Positions 9,549 through 19,444 of a DNA stretch of 64,000 nucleotides are shown one piece after another; the first letter of the stretch is position 1, and the number at the start of each line of letters is the position of its first letter. Location of the stretch: positions 62,001-126,000 of the forward strand of contig JBBQJW010000010.1 in NCBI GenBank assembly GCA_038326325.1. Reading direction: 5' to 3'. The notes beneath the pieces were generated by a model. It made no database searches, had not been told where the DNA came from, and saw only the letters and a program-made list of their open reading frames with translations. The position numbers and the translations under genes were made by a program. This DNA comes from UBA10324 sp038326325 (GTDB taxonomy: Bacteria > Bacteroidota > Bacteroidia > Chitinophagales > UBA10324).

Positions 9549-10262
9549 CTAAACACTTAATTGCTCAGACCATTTCAATTCATCAGGAAGTGTTTGGTTA
9601 CTGAATTCAAGATGTAACACTCTTCGTTTTTGATTATTTGTTGTTCTTTTTGAAGAGTGAAGTAAAAGTGGCTTCATAATCATGACTCCCCCCTTTTTTA
9701 CACAGCAAATTGTTTCAGTTTCACTTTCCCAAATAATTGTTTCGGGACGGTAAATACCTTTGAGATGAGACCCGGGAATTACATTCAGTGCGCCGTTATT
9801 TTGATTCACATCATCCAAATGAATTCGCAAAGTGAAATTATCCTTTAAAATTTCAAGGGGTGGTTGAACTGCAAATTGATTTTGTTTTACCGTCCATGGC
9901 CCGAATCCCTCAATGGCAATCCGCTTGTCAACTGAAATTGTTAAATCCTGATGATAAGAAACAAACCAATTTGATTTTTCGGGTTTATCAAAATAAATTG
10001 ATTTAGTTAAAAAATAATCTTCTCCAAAAAGTTGTTTGATCAGATCAATAAATCTTTTTGTAAAAATTAATTTCCGAACCTCCGGTAATACTATCATGAA
10101 CTGCCTGATAGCAAACAAATCAATTGATTTTCTGATTAGTGGATTCGATTTATCGATAGTATTTATTACAAAAAGAAACTGCTCAATTTCACTTTCAGAA
10201 AAGATGTTTTCGATAACAGCAAATCCGTTTACAATAATTTCCTTTCTATAATTTTCTAACAT
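9549..10262 (-). CDS. phytanoyl-CoA dioxygenase (PhyH) family Fe(II)/2-oxoglutarate oxygenase
   Basis: A 237-residue protein with the Fe(II)-binding facial triad of the PhyH group: H104-x-D106 in S-Y-H-Q-D and the distal H202 in L-L-L-H-S-S, followed by R213/R214, suited to bind the 2-oxoglutarate carboxylate. H-L-D-D near 148-151 and N-G-A-L-N-V-I-P-G-S-H at 156-166 are also family hallmarks. Such enzymes hydroxylate small molecules or lipids; the substrate here is unknown. It is a single gene, divergent from the DUF2339 gene across 232 bases. Confidence 0.88.
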   Translation of the reverse strand: MLENYRKEIIVNGFAVIENIFSESEIEQFLFVINTIDKSNPLIRKSIDLFAIRQFMIVLPEVRKLIFTKRFIDLIKQLFGEDYFLTKSIYFDKPEKSNWFVSYHQDLTISVDKRIAIEGFGPWTVKQNQFAVQPPLEILKDNFTLRIHLDDVNQNNGALNVIPGSHLKGIYRPETIIWESETETICCVKKGGVMIMKPLLLHSSKRTTNNQKRRVLHLEFSNQTLPDELKWSEQLSV

Positions 10263-10494
10263 TTCTAAACATTCCTTTTTGTTTACTTTTAAATGAATTC
10301 TTCACAATAAATTTAAGTCTCTTGTTTTCCTTTTTCCTGTCTTATTCAAAATCATTGACTTATTTTTTATAGTAACTAATTTAAATGAATTTGTTCAATA
10401 AATTTCAATTTCCCAAAAGAGTGAATACATTCCTAATGATTTGTTCTTTTCCTTATTTACAAACTATTGCTAATTAACTTTCGAAAATTTTTTT

Positions 10495-13257
10495 ATGGTA
10501 ACAGGTTTACTTTTTATTGCATTAGTTATATGGTTTTTTGAATCAAGGAGCCAACGAACGCGTCTTAATATTTTAGAAGATGCTGTAAGAAAACTTAACC
10601 AGAGGATTAAAGAATTTACTCTGCCAAAAGAAGAATCTAATTATAAGGAAACACCAAAGAAAGAAACGAACCCCTCTCCTATTGCTAAAAAAATTATTCC
10701 TGAAATTAAGGAAGTAACCATTGATGAAATAAATAAAGTTAAAGCTGGCGTCGAAAACATCTTCACCAAACCTACTGAGAGTGTAACATTCGAAAATATT
10801 ATTGAGAATAAAGAAATAACTCCTCCGAAAAAATCAAGAACCTATGCGGAGTGGGAATCGCTGATAGGAGGGAAAATTTTAAACCGGATTGGTGCGCTTG
10901 CGCTCATTATAGGAATGGGTTTTTTTCTAAAATATGCTTTCGACAATAACTGGATAACAGAAGCAATGCGTGTGGCAATCGGAATCGGAACAGGAGCAAT
11001 ATTGCTGTTTAGTGGACATTATTATTCGAAAAAAAGTTTTCAGATCTTTTCGCAGGGACTTGTTGGTGCAGGTATAGCCATACTTTACCTGTCTGCTTAT
11101 TCATCATTCAATTATTATCATCTCGTAAGTCAATCAGTCGCCATTGGAATCATGTCGGTTGTTACAGCTGTTACTTTCTGGCAGGCATTCAAGTACAATT
11201 CAATTGTGATTGCCATCTTTGGATGGCTCGGTGGTTTTATTACTCCATTCTTGGTGAGTACAGGAAATGCAAATGAAGCAGGGCTATTCACCTACATAGC
11301 TTTGCTGGATGTTGGTTTATTATTTATAATTCTTAAAAAAGAAAAATGGAATGTACTGGAACCGCTAACTCTTGCAGCAACCATTGTTGTTTACCTCTTG
11401 TGGTTCTACATTGACTACAGTGAGAACAAACTTTTACTTACAGTCTTTTTTCTTTGCATCTTCTGGTTACTATTTCTTGGGGTTGAGTTAACAAGAATTA
11501 TTAATAAGGAAAGAAACATTTTGCTGTTACATCAGTTTGTTTCAGTCGTAAATGCCTCTTTCTTTTTTATCGCACTATTCAATATTGTTGATTCGCAATT
11601 TCATGAATGGATGGGAGCTGTTACAGTTGTTATAGCAACAATTTACCTGCTCGTTTATCTTTTGATAAAACAAAAAAGAGCAGGAGAAGAATGGTTACTG
11701 ATTCGCTACCTACTTTCTGTCATTTTATTATTGACAATCGCTGCAGGTATTCAGTATAAAAATTTCGATCTGAGTATTGCCTGGGCCATTGAATCTATTG
11801 CGCTTGCTGCAGTTGCTGCCAGGTATAAAAATTTAATAATAGTTTATTCAGCATTGGTGCTTCTTGCATTGTCGTTCCTGAATTTTATTATATCTCCTAA
11901 TGCATTTTACATGTCGCCACAGGTTTTTCATTTCATTTTAAATTGGAGATTGGTTTCATTAATCACAATGATGAGCGCTTCAATTGCTTCTTATTATTTG
12001 CTATCGCGGGTTCAGAATAAATATTCTTCCTTCATAAATTCAGGACTTATTTATTCATGGATTTTATTTTTTTTCATTCTGCTAAGTATTGAAACAAAGG
12101 ATAAATTTTTACAACTTGCTTTCTTCTCAGATAATTCACACAACAGATTTTACCTGTATATTTTATTATTTGTTTTAGGAATATTATGGATGCTGTTTGC
12201 AGTTCCACTGATGTATTTCGGATTAAAGAAAAAAATTCATCCGTTATTCTTCAGTGGATTATCCGTTTCTGCACTTTCAGTTCTTATCATTTCACTGAGA
12301 AGTTTACTTCCGGCTGATCCAATGGCATTGTATTATCCAATAGTTAATCTGCGGGTATTATCACTTTCAGTAATTATAACAGGGCTTTTCATCCAGTTAA
12401 GATGGATGAATAAAGAAATTCTTTTCCCTTGGTTTAACGAATTGATGGGCGGCATTAGGGTAACAATAGCAGCAGTAATTTTAATTCTGATAACTGTTGA
12501 AACGCGCGATGTATTTACAATGCTTGGTTCTGATGTAAATGAAGTATGGCGCAGATTTTTTTCAAACAACCTTGTATTTATGTTAAGTATTGAATGGATA
12601 CTACTTGCAATTCCTGTTTTATATATAGCGATAAAGAAAAACAGAAACGAGTTATTTTTTACCGGGTTGACTGTTACAGGTGCAGCAATTCTTACTGTAA
12701 TGGTTAGCGATTTCGTTTCTTACAATCCGATTGAATTGTTTTATCCTCTTTTAAATATGAGAGCAGTGTCATTGATTATAATTTCCTCTTGCATTTTTAT
12801 TCAGACACGCATGATAGAGAAAATAAATTATTATCCGTGGATTCACATTCTTTTAAATAGCATGCGTGTGACACTTGTCACCCTGATTTTTATTTTCATC
12901 ACCACAGACACGATGGATTTTTTCGAGAAAAAAATATTTCTTGTTTCGAACATTCATAACTCTGCAATTTCTGTACTAATTAATAACTATCGCAATCAGC
13001 AACAACTTTCAATATCTGGAATCTGGTTGCTTTATTCAGTAATCATAATGGTAATTGGAATTTACAGAAGCAGATTTAATGTTCGAATTGCTTCCATTAT
13101 TGTGTTTGGTATTACAATCGTCAAGGTTTTCTTTTTCGACCTTTCCAATTTAGATACTCTTCATCGTATCATTTCATTCATGGCATTAGGAGTAATACTG
13201 ATTTTCGTTTCGTTCCTTTACCAGAGATTCAAGCATTTAATTTTTAAAGCAACCTGA
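10495..13257 (+). CDS. DUF2339 family large multipass membrane protein
   Basis: A 920-residue protein. An N-terminal hydrophobic segment (1-15) is followed by a charged Lys/Glu-rich stretch (to about 115). The DUF2339 core then begins at W-E-S-L-I-G-G-K-x-L-N-R-I-G-A-L-A-L-I-I-G, with F-L-K-Y-A-F-D-N-N-W-I and G-x-L-G-G-F-I-T-P-F-L. About 25 transmembrane segments fill the rest. The family is of unknown function and is common in Bacteroidota and Proteobacteria. The gene starts at ATG 10495 and stands alone on this strand. The downstream neighbour is convergent. Confidence 0.88.
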   Translation: MVTGLLFIALVIWFFESRSQRTRLNILEDAVRKLNQRIKEFTLPKEESNYKETPKKETNPSPIAKKIIPEIKEVTIDEINKVKAGVENIFTKPTESVTFENIIENKEITPPKKSRTYAEWESLIGGKILNRIGALALIIGMGFFLKYAFDNNWITEAMRVAIGIGTGAILLFSGHYYSKKSFQIFSQGLVGAGIAILYLSAYSSFNYYHLVSQSVAIGIMSVVTAVTFWQAFKYNSIVIAIFGWLGGFITPFLVSTGNANEAGLFTYIALLDVGLLFIILKKEKWNVLEPLTLAATIVVYLLWFYIDYSENKLLLTVFFLCIFWLLFLGVELTRIINKERNILLLHQFVSVVNASFFFIALFNIVDSQFHEWMGAVTVVIATIYLLVYLLIKQKRAGEEWLLIRYLLSVILLLTIAAGIQYKNFDLSIAWAIESIALAAVAARYKNLIIVYSALVLLALSFLNFIISPNAFYMSPQVFHFILNWRLVSLITMMSASIASYYLLSRVQNKYSSFINSGLIYSWILFFFILLSIETKDKFLQLAFFSDNSHNRFYLYILLFVLGILWMLFAVPLMYFGLKKKIHPLFFSGLSVSALSVLIISLRSLLPADPMALYYPIVNLRVLSLSVIITGLFIQLRWMNKEILFPWFNELMGGIRVTIAAVILILITVETRDVFTMLGSDVNEVWRRFFSNNLVFMLSIEWILLAIPVLYIAIKKNRNELFFTGLTVTGAAILTVMVSDFVSYNPIELFYPLLNMRAVSLIIISSCIFIQTRMIEKINYYPWIHILLNSMRVTLVTLIFIFITTDTMDFFEKKIFLVSNIHNSAISVLINNYRNQQQLSISGIWLLYSVIIMVIGIYRSRFNVRIASIIVFGITIVKVFFFDLSNLDTLHRIISFMALGVILIFVSFLYQRFKHLIFKAT

Positions 13258-13333
13258 TTAAAATAGAATCATTGAATTATTTATTAAATCAACTTTAGTT
13301 CATTTTCAAAAATGTCAAATTGAAATTTGTTTT

Positions 13334-14458
13334 TTAAAATTTTGATGCCGCCTGATATTTCATTTTCCCATCAAGCACAAGAACTACTTCTTTCCTTAAA
13401 TCGTCGAGTGGAATAATATCGTCATTCCATCCATACGGATAAGTGTAATGCATACCTGCACTTTTATCCTTTTCGCACAACAGATATTTCGGACCGTCAG
13501 GCAATTTAATTGTTTGTTCAACTAAAAATGTCCGTTCAACTTTATTGCCTTCTTTATTAAGAAGATAAATTTTGTAAAAAATATCCAGCGACTCCTTTGG
13601 ATCAACGAGATATTTATAAACAGTCGCTTTTTGTCCATTCCAATCAAATTCGTCTATCGCAACATTTTTGAAATTCATAATGTCCTCTGAAAGTTCTTTG
13701 TTCTTATAAGCAACTTTCATTAACGCAAAAATGCTATCTGCTTTTTCAAAATCATTTTCAGCATTATAAGCTTTCATTAACTTCGGATACAGAATATAAT
13801 TTTTAGGATCAAGAGCAATTGCCCGGGAATATGCCTTCGCAGATTTTTTATAATCAAAAGTAAAAGTGTATTCAAGTTGTCCGATGGCAACTAATACATC
13901 TTCATAATAACTATTATCCGATGACATACTATCCAGTGCTTCGTAATACAATATCAATGCTTTTTTGTAATCCTGTCTATCATGATAAATTGCTGCAACC
14001 CAGAAGTAAGGCTCCGGATAAGTCTTAGGAAGTTTTTTCGCCTGCTCAAAAACTTCTAATGCTTTGTCAATTTCTCCTTCGTTGTAATAAATCACTCCTT
14101 TCTCGTTCATAAATTCCTGATTAGCGGGTTCCATTTTAATTGCAATTTCAATTTCTATTATTGCCTCATTATACCTTTTCTCGTAACGGAGTGAAAGTCC
14201 TTTATAAAAATGAACAGAACCATCATTCAATCCTTTGGAGATCGCCTTATCGTAAAACTCAATGGCCTTATCATCATTTTCAAGTTGGAAATAAGCATAC
14301 CCTACCATGTAAAGTTGTTCGCCTGTTAATTCGTCAGACTTGCTATCGTATTTTATTAGTTCATGATAATTTCTTGAATTGTAGAATTCCTCAAGAGTCT
14401 GACTATAAGTCAAAGAATAAATTAAAATTGTTAGTAGAGTTAAAATAATTCTCATCAT
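13334..14458 (-). CDS. secreted tetratricopeptide repeat protein
   Basis: A 374-residue protein with a cleavable signal peptide (M-M-R-I-I-L-T-L-L... to S-Q-T at about 20). Residues 30-240 carry about six TPR units, for example L-Y-M-V-G-Y-A-Y-F-Q-L-E-N-D-D-K-A-I-E-F and Y-N-E-G-E-I-D-K-A-L-E-V-F. A C-terminal domain of about 110 residues follows and I do not recognise it. TPR units bind other proteins, so a periplasmic scaffold is likely. A second ATG lies at 14453-14455, so the true start could be one codon in. It stands alone between two other operons. Confidence 0.82.
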   Translation of the reverse strand: MMRIILTLLTILIYSLTYSQTLEEFYNSRNYHELIKYDSKSDELTGEQLYMVGYAYFQLENDDKAIEFYDKAISKGLNDGSVHFYKGLSLRYEKRYNEAIIEIEIAIKMEPANQEFMNEKGVIYYNEGEIDKALEVFEQAKKLPKTYPEPYFWVAAIYHDRQDYKKALILYYEALDSMSSDNSYYEDVLVAIGQLEYTFTFDYKKSAKAYSRAIALDPKNYILYPKLMKAYNAENDFEKADSIFALMKVAYKNKELSEDIMNFKNVAIDEFDWNGQKATVYKYLVDPKESLDIFYKIYLLNKEGNKVERTFLVEQTIKLPDGPKYLLCEKDKSAGMHYTYPYGWNDDIIPLDDLRKEVVLVLDGKMKYQAASKF

Positions 14459-14584
14459 GTTATTTAGTTATTGTGTTCTTCCGTTTATCATTTAATCAAA
14501 TAAAAATAAATTTTATTTCAGCAATCAGGAATTTTTTGATGAACGGATTGTCCATAAACTGCTTAAATGCAAAGGGAATAACTG

Positions 14585-14998
14585 TTACAGTCTGTTAAAT
14601 TTAGATGCGAAGAAAATCATTAAGAAAACAATACTGAGGTATATCCAGAACATAGTAAATGCTATGTGAACCATTGTTTCAAAGAATTTTCCTTTCCAGA
14701 GCTGTGTTGAGTACCCGAACAGTTGAATAAAAAAACGGATGTTCCAGAAAACGGCAAGCCCCAGTATTATTCTGTTTCCTAAAACTGTTCGTATCAATTC
14801 AGTTGAAGATGTGAGACAGAGTATTCCCATCAAAAAAACAGTAAGTGCAATAAAAAAGGAATGCACCTTCATCATTTGTCTATTCATAATGCTCAAAGAA
14901 CTCAATTCACTTTTCCATTTAAAGTATCTCGGAAAGATGATATGAATGAGTGCAAGTATGACCAGGAGCCATCCGCATATTTTAAGATGTAGTTCCAT
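14585..14998 (-). CDS. four-helix membrane protein, unknown
   Basis: A protein of about 137 residues with four hydrophobic segments (about 10-25, 47-65, 74-93 and 111-131) and no recognised family. I chose the ATG at 14998, which gives M-E-L-H-L-K, over a TTG three codons upstream. It overlaps the end of the methyltransferase gene by 17 bases and is the last gene of a four-gene overlapping operon starting at 16865. An iterated TGTTACA site covers the stop region (14583-14589). Confidence 0.7.
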   Translation of the reverse strand: MELHLKICGWLLVILALIHIIFPRYFKWKSELSSLSIMNRQMMKVHSFFIALTVFLMGILCLTSSTELIRTVLGNRIILGLAVFWNIRFFIQLFGYSTQLWKGKFFETMVHIAFTMFWIYLSIVFLMIFFASKFNRL

Positions 14999-15746
14999 AT
15001 TTTTCAAGTATAAAAGTTTTAATGAAAGATGTTACACTAATCGTTTTAACAATTTTAAAATGAGCAGTTTCAAAAATTTTCTTCCACGACGATTCAGAGA
15101 AAAAATGAAAAGCACCAATGTTATAAGCAAAAAAATTCGGAAGATTTCTTAAATGTTCAGTCACTATTATTTGACCTTTTTGATTGAGCATTCGTTCAAG
15201 CTCCTTAAAAAAAATAATTCGTTCAGATTCATTTCTGATTTCGTGTGCAGACAGAATTACAAAAATCTTATCGGCATAATTATCATCCAATGGAATTGCT
15301 GATGTACTTACTTGTATAGTATTGGGAAACGGAGGATATGCCTTTCTCGCACGACTGATAGAAACTTCAGTGTGCTTTAACGGATTGTAAAAATCAAAAA
15401 CAATTAATTCAGAGTCCGGGAATTTCTCTTTCAGTAAAATGCTTGTTTCATCAAAACCTGAATTAATATTTACAATTTTGTTATTGTTCTCATTTAACAA
15501 TTCGCTTAACCAATTCAATTTATATAATCCGGATAAATCATAAACATAAAATGAAACAAGAAGCGTAATTACAGTTGTCAAAAGAATTAAACTTAATAAA
15601 ATACTGAAATAAATATGGAATGGTTCATTAAAATAATTTTTCAGAAACAAAAGGAAAAAAGCAAGTGTAACAGACAACAAATAAAAATGCCAATTAAACC
15701 TGATGATATTTCCAACTCCCTGAAAAGGTTTTCTTATGCTTTCCAT
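14982..15746 (-). CDS. membrane-anchored class I SAM-dependent methyltransferase
   Basis: A 254-residue protein. Two hydrophobic segments (about 20-36 and 43-67) precede a Rossmann-like domain from about residue 85: I-V-N-I-N-S-G-F-D in the position of the usual D-x-G-x-G loop, E-L-I-V-F-D-F-Y at motif II, and I-F-V-I-L-S-A-H-E with Q-K-G-Q-I-I-V-T-E-H-L as motifs IV-V. The glycine loop is weak, so activity needs proof. It overlaps the DUF2071 gene by 13 bases and the next gene by 17, consistent with one operon acting in the membrane. The substrate is unknown. Confidence 0.75.
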   Translation of the reverse strand: MESIRKPFQGVGNIIRFNWHFYLLSVTLAFFLLFLKNYFNEPFHIYFSILLSLILLTTVITLLVSFYVYDLSGLYKLNWLSELLNENNNKIVNINSGFDETSILLKEKFPDSELIVFDFYNPLKHTEVSISRARKAYPPFPNTIQVSTSAIPLDDNYADKIFVILSAHEIRNESERIIFFKELERMLNQKGQIIVTEHLRNLPNFFAYNIGAFHFFSESSWKKIFETAHFKIVKTISVTSFIKTFILEKYGTTS

Positions 15747-16516
15747 TTCTCAATTTTTCCTTTCTTCCAGTAATAAGGAATATTGTTTGTGATAAACGCA
15801 TTCGCTAAAGTCACATCTTTAAGTTTAAGAGAATCTAAAAATGATATTTGATAATCATTAACCTTTAAAGGAGCAGGTATCCAGTTTTCCCTCACTCCTT
15901 CAATGATTAAAACTTCCTTTTTCATGGAATTGAATGTAAAAGTAAATGGTAATGGTCCTGCAAATTTTCTTGCTTCTTTCCAATCAATGAATGGAGAATT
16001 TTCAGGAAGAGAAATTGATTCTGTTTGAGTTTCAATTTCAATTTTTAATCCTGACTTAACTGAGGTTATCCTTAATTTATTTTCGTTCCCGATTTTTTTA
16101 ATATCAGTAGTAGTATAGTTATAGTGTGTAAATATGTTTCCGAGTAATTCCATTTTTTTCTTGTCAGTTTCAGATTTAAGAATGAATAACCCACGGAGTC
16201 TTTTTCCTTCAGCATTGACATACTTCACAAAGACGCGATACCCAATTAAGAAAAAATCATTGCCTAGTAATTTGGGAAAACCTTTTGGCCTTAGTCCTTT
16301 TGTTTGAACCATCGCAACAGCAATGAAAGCCCAGCGCTCGTTTAAAGTATCCAACTTTAAACATTCCGGAATCAGTTTTTCTATTTCCTCTTTAGGAACT
16401 GCAAATGTTAAAACAATTGAACTTTCAAAAAATGCTTCAACTGCAAAGGGATGATTTTTCAGAAATGAAAACATTCTATGAATGTTGAATTGATCGCTTG
16501 TTGATGATAAACTCAT
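15734..16516 (-). CDS. DUF2071 (YqjF-like) family protein
   Basis: A 260-residue protein resembling DUF2071/acetoacetate-decarboxylase-like proteins: V-P-K-E-E-I-E-K-L-I-P-E-C-L-K-L-D near residue 40, then F-I-A-V-A-M-V-Q-T, and F-F-L-I-G-Y-R-V-F-V-K-Y. The start at 16516 overlaps the DoxX-like gene by 41 bases. An ATG at 16474, directly after that gene's stop (TAG-A-ATG), would be a cleaner coupled start and would lose only 14 residues. The catalytic lysine of true acetoacetate decarboxylases is not evident, so the role is open. Confidence 0.75.
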   Translation of the reverse strand: MSLSSTSDQFNIHRMFSFLKNHPFAVEAFFESSIVLTFAVPKEEIEKLIPECLKLDTLNERWAFIAVAMVQTKGLRPKGFPKLLGNDFFLIGYRVFVKYVNAEGKRLRGLFILKSETDKKKMELLGNIFTHYNYTTTDIKKIGNENKLRITSVKSGLKIEIETQTESISLPENSPFIDWKEARKFAGPLPFTFTFNSMKKEVLIIEGVRENWIPAPLKVNDYQISFLDSLKLKDVTLANAFITNNIPYYWKKGKIEKWKA

Positions 16517-16865
16517 TACAATATATCAAAAGAATAAACAGCATCGCAAATACCGAATTGAATTTTCCCCAAAGCAATAAATCAGGGGCAAGGAAAAATT
16601 CAAGAGTGTTCATTGAAGCAATAATCACCATTTGTGTTACACTATTGAAACGAGATTTAATACCACTGATAACCCATACCGCAATTAGTATTTCAGAAAT
16701 ACCAATTGCTCTCGTAAAAAGTGTCGCATATTCTTCACCTAAAATTCTTGCAACAATTTGCTCGTGTCGCGGAACAAGATTCAACACTTTACAAAAAAGT
16801 CCGTTCGCAATCCAAACCATTGCAATGAGATAATTAAGAATTTTATAAATAGTATTTGCTTTCAT
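16476..16865 (-). CDS. DoxX-like four-helix membrane protein
   Basis: A 129-residue protein with four hydrophobic segments (about 8-26, 50-66, 75-93 and 98-118). The short first helix, W-I-A-N-G-L-F-C-K near residue 18-26, and G-I-S-E-I-L-I-A-V-W near 55 are like DoxX/DoxX-like proteins. It is the first gene of the operon leading to DUF2071, methyltransferase and a membrane protein, all overlapping. DoxX relatives are small membrane proteins linked to redox or quinone functions, but that is not shown here. Confidence 0.72.
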   Translation of the reverse strand: MKANTIYKILNYLIAMVWIANGLFCKVLNLVPRHEQIVARILGEEYATLFTRAIGISEILIAVWVISGIKSRFNSVTQMVIIASMNTLEFFLAPDLLLWGKFNSVFAMLFILLIYCNEFIINKRSIQHS

Positions 16866-17037
16866 TTTTACTTTATCAATATGAAAGAAGTCAGTTTGCC
16901 CTTTTGTGTTTTGTTTAACAATGTAATTCTTAGTTCAAACATACTACTGGGTTCCAAATGCTGCCGTATAAAACACACCCACACACGAAAAACATACACT
17001 TCTCGTTATTTTCACATAACCAAATTAAAAACATTGT

Positions 17038-19395
17038 ATGAAAGCGACATTAATGTTCCTGCACAGGAACGCAAAGTGCTCTTCTTTTTTTCTTTTTCTG
17101 CTGTTCACAAATTCGTTTTTGCTTAAGGCGCAAAATGGGGAGGATGCAGATGACAAAACTCTTTCACCTTACTTTGTCGTACTCAGCGAGCATCCTGGAA
17201 CCGACAATCTTCCGCTGAAAGAAACTTCGGCAAGTGTAAATATTGTTGGAGTGATTGCAGATGTAACAGTGAAGCAGGTGTATATCAATTCAGGATTAAA
17301 CACACTCGAAGCCATTTATACTTTTCCGCTTTCGACAAGGGCTGCAGTGTATGGGATGCAGATGAAGATCGGCTCGCGCACCGTTACAGCAAAAATTGAA
17401 GAGAAGAAAAAAGCGCGCGATGATTATGAAAAAGCGAAGACGGAGGGCAAGCGCACTTCACTGCTGGAGCAAAGTCGTCCCAATGTGTTTACGATGAATG
17501 TCGGCAACATTGCAGCGAACGACACCATAACGGTTGAACTGAAATACACCGAACTGCTCATTCCTGAAAAGGGAATTTATTCTTTTGTTTATCCAACTGT
17601 TGTAGGTCCGCGGTATTCGAACAAGTCAAAAGAAACAGCAAGCGCCGACGACAATTTTGTGAGCACTCCTTACACCAAGGAAGGTGTGATGCCCGCTTAC
17701 CGGTATGGAATTAATGTTCAGATTCATTCGGGTATACCGGTACAGAATGTGGTTTGCATCACTCATAAAACTGTGGTTGCCTATACTGATTTATATAACG
17801 CAACTGTGATGATAGACCCTGCCGAAACCAACGGCGGAAACAGGGATGTGATTATTAACTATTCGCTTCAGGGAGATAAAATAGAATCGGGTGTGATGCT
17901 CTACGAAAACGGAGACGAAAATTTTTTCATGGTGATGATTCAGCCACCGAAAAAAGTGTTGAAAGAAGAAATTCCTCCGAGAGAATATATTTTCATTGTA
18001 GATGTGTCGGGTTCAATGCACGGATTTCCGATTGACCTCTCTAAAAAATTATTGCGGAATCTTATTCTTAACCTGAACCCAAACGATAAATTTAATGTGC
18101 TGCTTTTCTCAGGTGCTACTGCTACCATGAGTCCTTCATCGGTGGATGCGACAATTGAAAATTTCAATAAGGCAGTTGCATTTCTTGATGCTGAAAGAGG
18201 ATATGGCGGAACAGAATTGCTTCCGGCAATGCAGGTGGCGTATGCACTTCCGCGCACTGACCCCGACCTCTCGCGGTCGTTTGTGATTGTGACAGACGGA
18301 TATGTTTCCATTGAAAAAGAAACTTTCGATTACATACGCAACAACACTGGCAATACTAATTTTTTCAGCTTCGGAATTGGTAGCTCAGTGAACCGATACC
18401 TGATGGAAGGCATGGCATTCATGGGTGGTGGTGAAGCAATGATTGTGACCAAGCCGGAATTTGCTGATGAACAGGCGGAGAAATTCAGAAACTACATTAA
18501 CACGCCTGTACTCACTCAGATAAAAACAGACTTCGGAAATTTTTCTGCTTATGATGTGCAGCCTTCTTCGTCGCCCGACATGCTTGCGGAGCGCCCGATA
18601 ATTATTTTCGGAAAGTACACCGGAAGCCCGACAGGAATTATTACTGTAAAAGGTAAAGCAGGAAGAAATACTTACAAGCAATCGTTCGACCTATCGCAGG
18701 TGAAACCGCTTAAAACAAATTCAGCACTCCGTTATTTATGGGCGAGAGAAAAAATTAAATTGCTCGATTATTATGATTCGGATAACGGATACAGTAATAG
18801 CGGAGATAAATCAGAAGGAGAAATATTAGCACTCGGATTAAAATACAACCTGATGACCAACTACACTTCTTTCATTGCAATTGATGAAGAAGTTATTCGC
18901 GACAAGGATGGAAAATTAGTGACTGTTACACAGGCAAATCCGTTACCTGAAGGTGTATCAGATTATGCAGTTGGGTTTGATATGACTGTAAGCGGAAACA
19001 GTTTGGGGTCGATAAATGCCAATGGTTCTTCTATCTATAATTATTCTGTAACAACGGAAAATGAAATTACCACCGAGGATTCATCTTATCTGTTTGCTGA
19101 AGCAATGCCAATATTTCCGGGTGGAGAAGATTCACTTGCTGCCTTCATACAAAGAAATATTATATATCCGTCATGTGAAAAAGACAAAGGTGTTACAGGA
19201 GTAGTGTATGTTTCTTTCTTTGTGGAAACTGACGGAAGCATTTCGGATGTGAAACTGATGAAAGGAATAAGTAATGCACTGAATGAGGAAGCGCTGCGCG
19301 TCGTGAAGAAAATGCCAAAGTGGATTCCGGGAACACTGAATGGAAATGCTCAAAGAGTGCAGATGACATTGCCTGTTAAATTCAAGTTGAAATAG
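17038..19395 (+). CDS. VIT and vWA domain protein with TonB-like C-terminal domain
   Basis: A 785-residue secreted protein. Residues 1-31 are a signal peptide. A VIT domain covers about 55-180 (T-F-P-L near 95-98, K-K-K-A-R-D-D-Y-E-K-A at 123-133). A von Willebrand A domain covers about 315-480 with an intact metal site: D322-x-S324-x-S326, T392 and D420. A TonB-like C-terminal domain fills about 690-785 (F-P-G-G-E-D, G-x-V-Y-V-S-F-F-V-E-x-D-G-S-I). TonB C-terminal domains often occur as binding modules without an energy-coupling role. Codon use looks richer in G and C than the genes to its left. The next gene starts 49 bases downstream. Confidence 0.9.
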   Translation: MKATLMFLHRNAKCSSFFLFLLFTNSFLLKAQNGEDADDKTLSPYFVVLSEHPGTDNLPLKETSASVNIVGVIADVTVKQVYINSGLNTLEAIYTFPLSTRAAVYGMQMKIGSRTVTAKIEEKKKARDDYEKAKTEGKRTSLLEQSRPNVFTMNVGNIAANDTITVELKYTELLIPEKGIYSFVYPTVVGPRYSNKSKETASADDNFVSTPYTKEGVMPAYRYGINVQIHSGIPVQNVVCITHKTVVAYTDLYNATVMIDPAETNGGNRDVIINYSLQGDKIESGVMLYENGDENFFMVMIQPPKKVLKEEIPPREYIFIVDVSGSMHGFPIDLSKKLLRNLILNLNPNDKFNVLLFSGATATMSPSSVDATIENFNKAVAFLDAERGYGGTELLPAMQVAYALPRTDPDLSRSFVIVTDGYVSIEKETFDYIRNNTGNTNFFSFGIGSSVNRYLMEGMAFMGGGEAMIVTKPEFADEQAEKFRNYINTPVLTQIKTDFGNFSAYDVQPSSSPDMLAERPIIIFGKYTGSPTGIITVKGKAGRNTYKQSFDLSQVKPLKTNSALRYLWAREKIKLLDYYDSDNGYSNSGDKSEGEILALGLKYNLMTNYTSFIAIDEEVIRDKDGKLVTVTQANPLPEGVSDYAVGFDMTVSGNSLGSINANGSSIYNYSVTTENEITTEDSSYLFAEAMPIFPGGEDSLAAFIQRNIIYPSCEKDKGVTGVVYVSFFVETDGSISDVKLMKGISNALNEEALRVVKKMPKWIPGTLNGNAQRVQMTLPVKFKLK

Positions 19396-19419
19396 GGTTA
19401 GTGAATTGTCAAGAGTGAA

Positions 19420-19443
19420 TTCTTCGACCGGCTCAGAATGACA
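19420..19443. repeat. REP-like interspersed fragment (TCATTCTGAG...TCGAAGAA type)
   Basis: The 24 bases here read, on the minus strand, TGTCATTCTGAGCCGGTCG followed by AAGAA. This resembles the short interspersed sequence often seen between genes in unrelated bacteria (core CATTCTGAG...CGAAG). It lies between the VIT-vWA stop and the start of the lipoprotein gene and may include the spacer on its left. I see one copy, so the repeat status rests on general recollection. Confidence 0.35.
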
Positions 19444-19444
19444 A

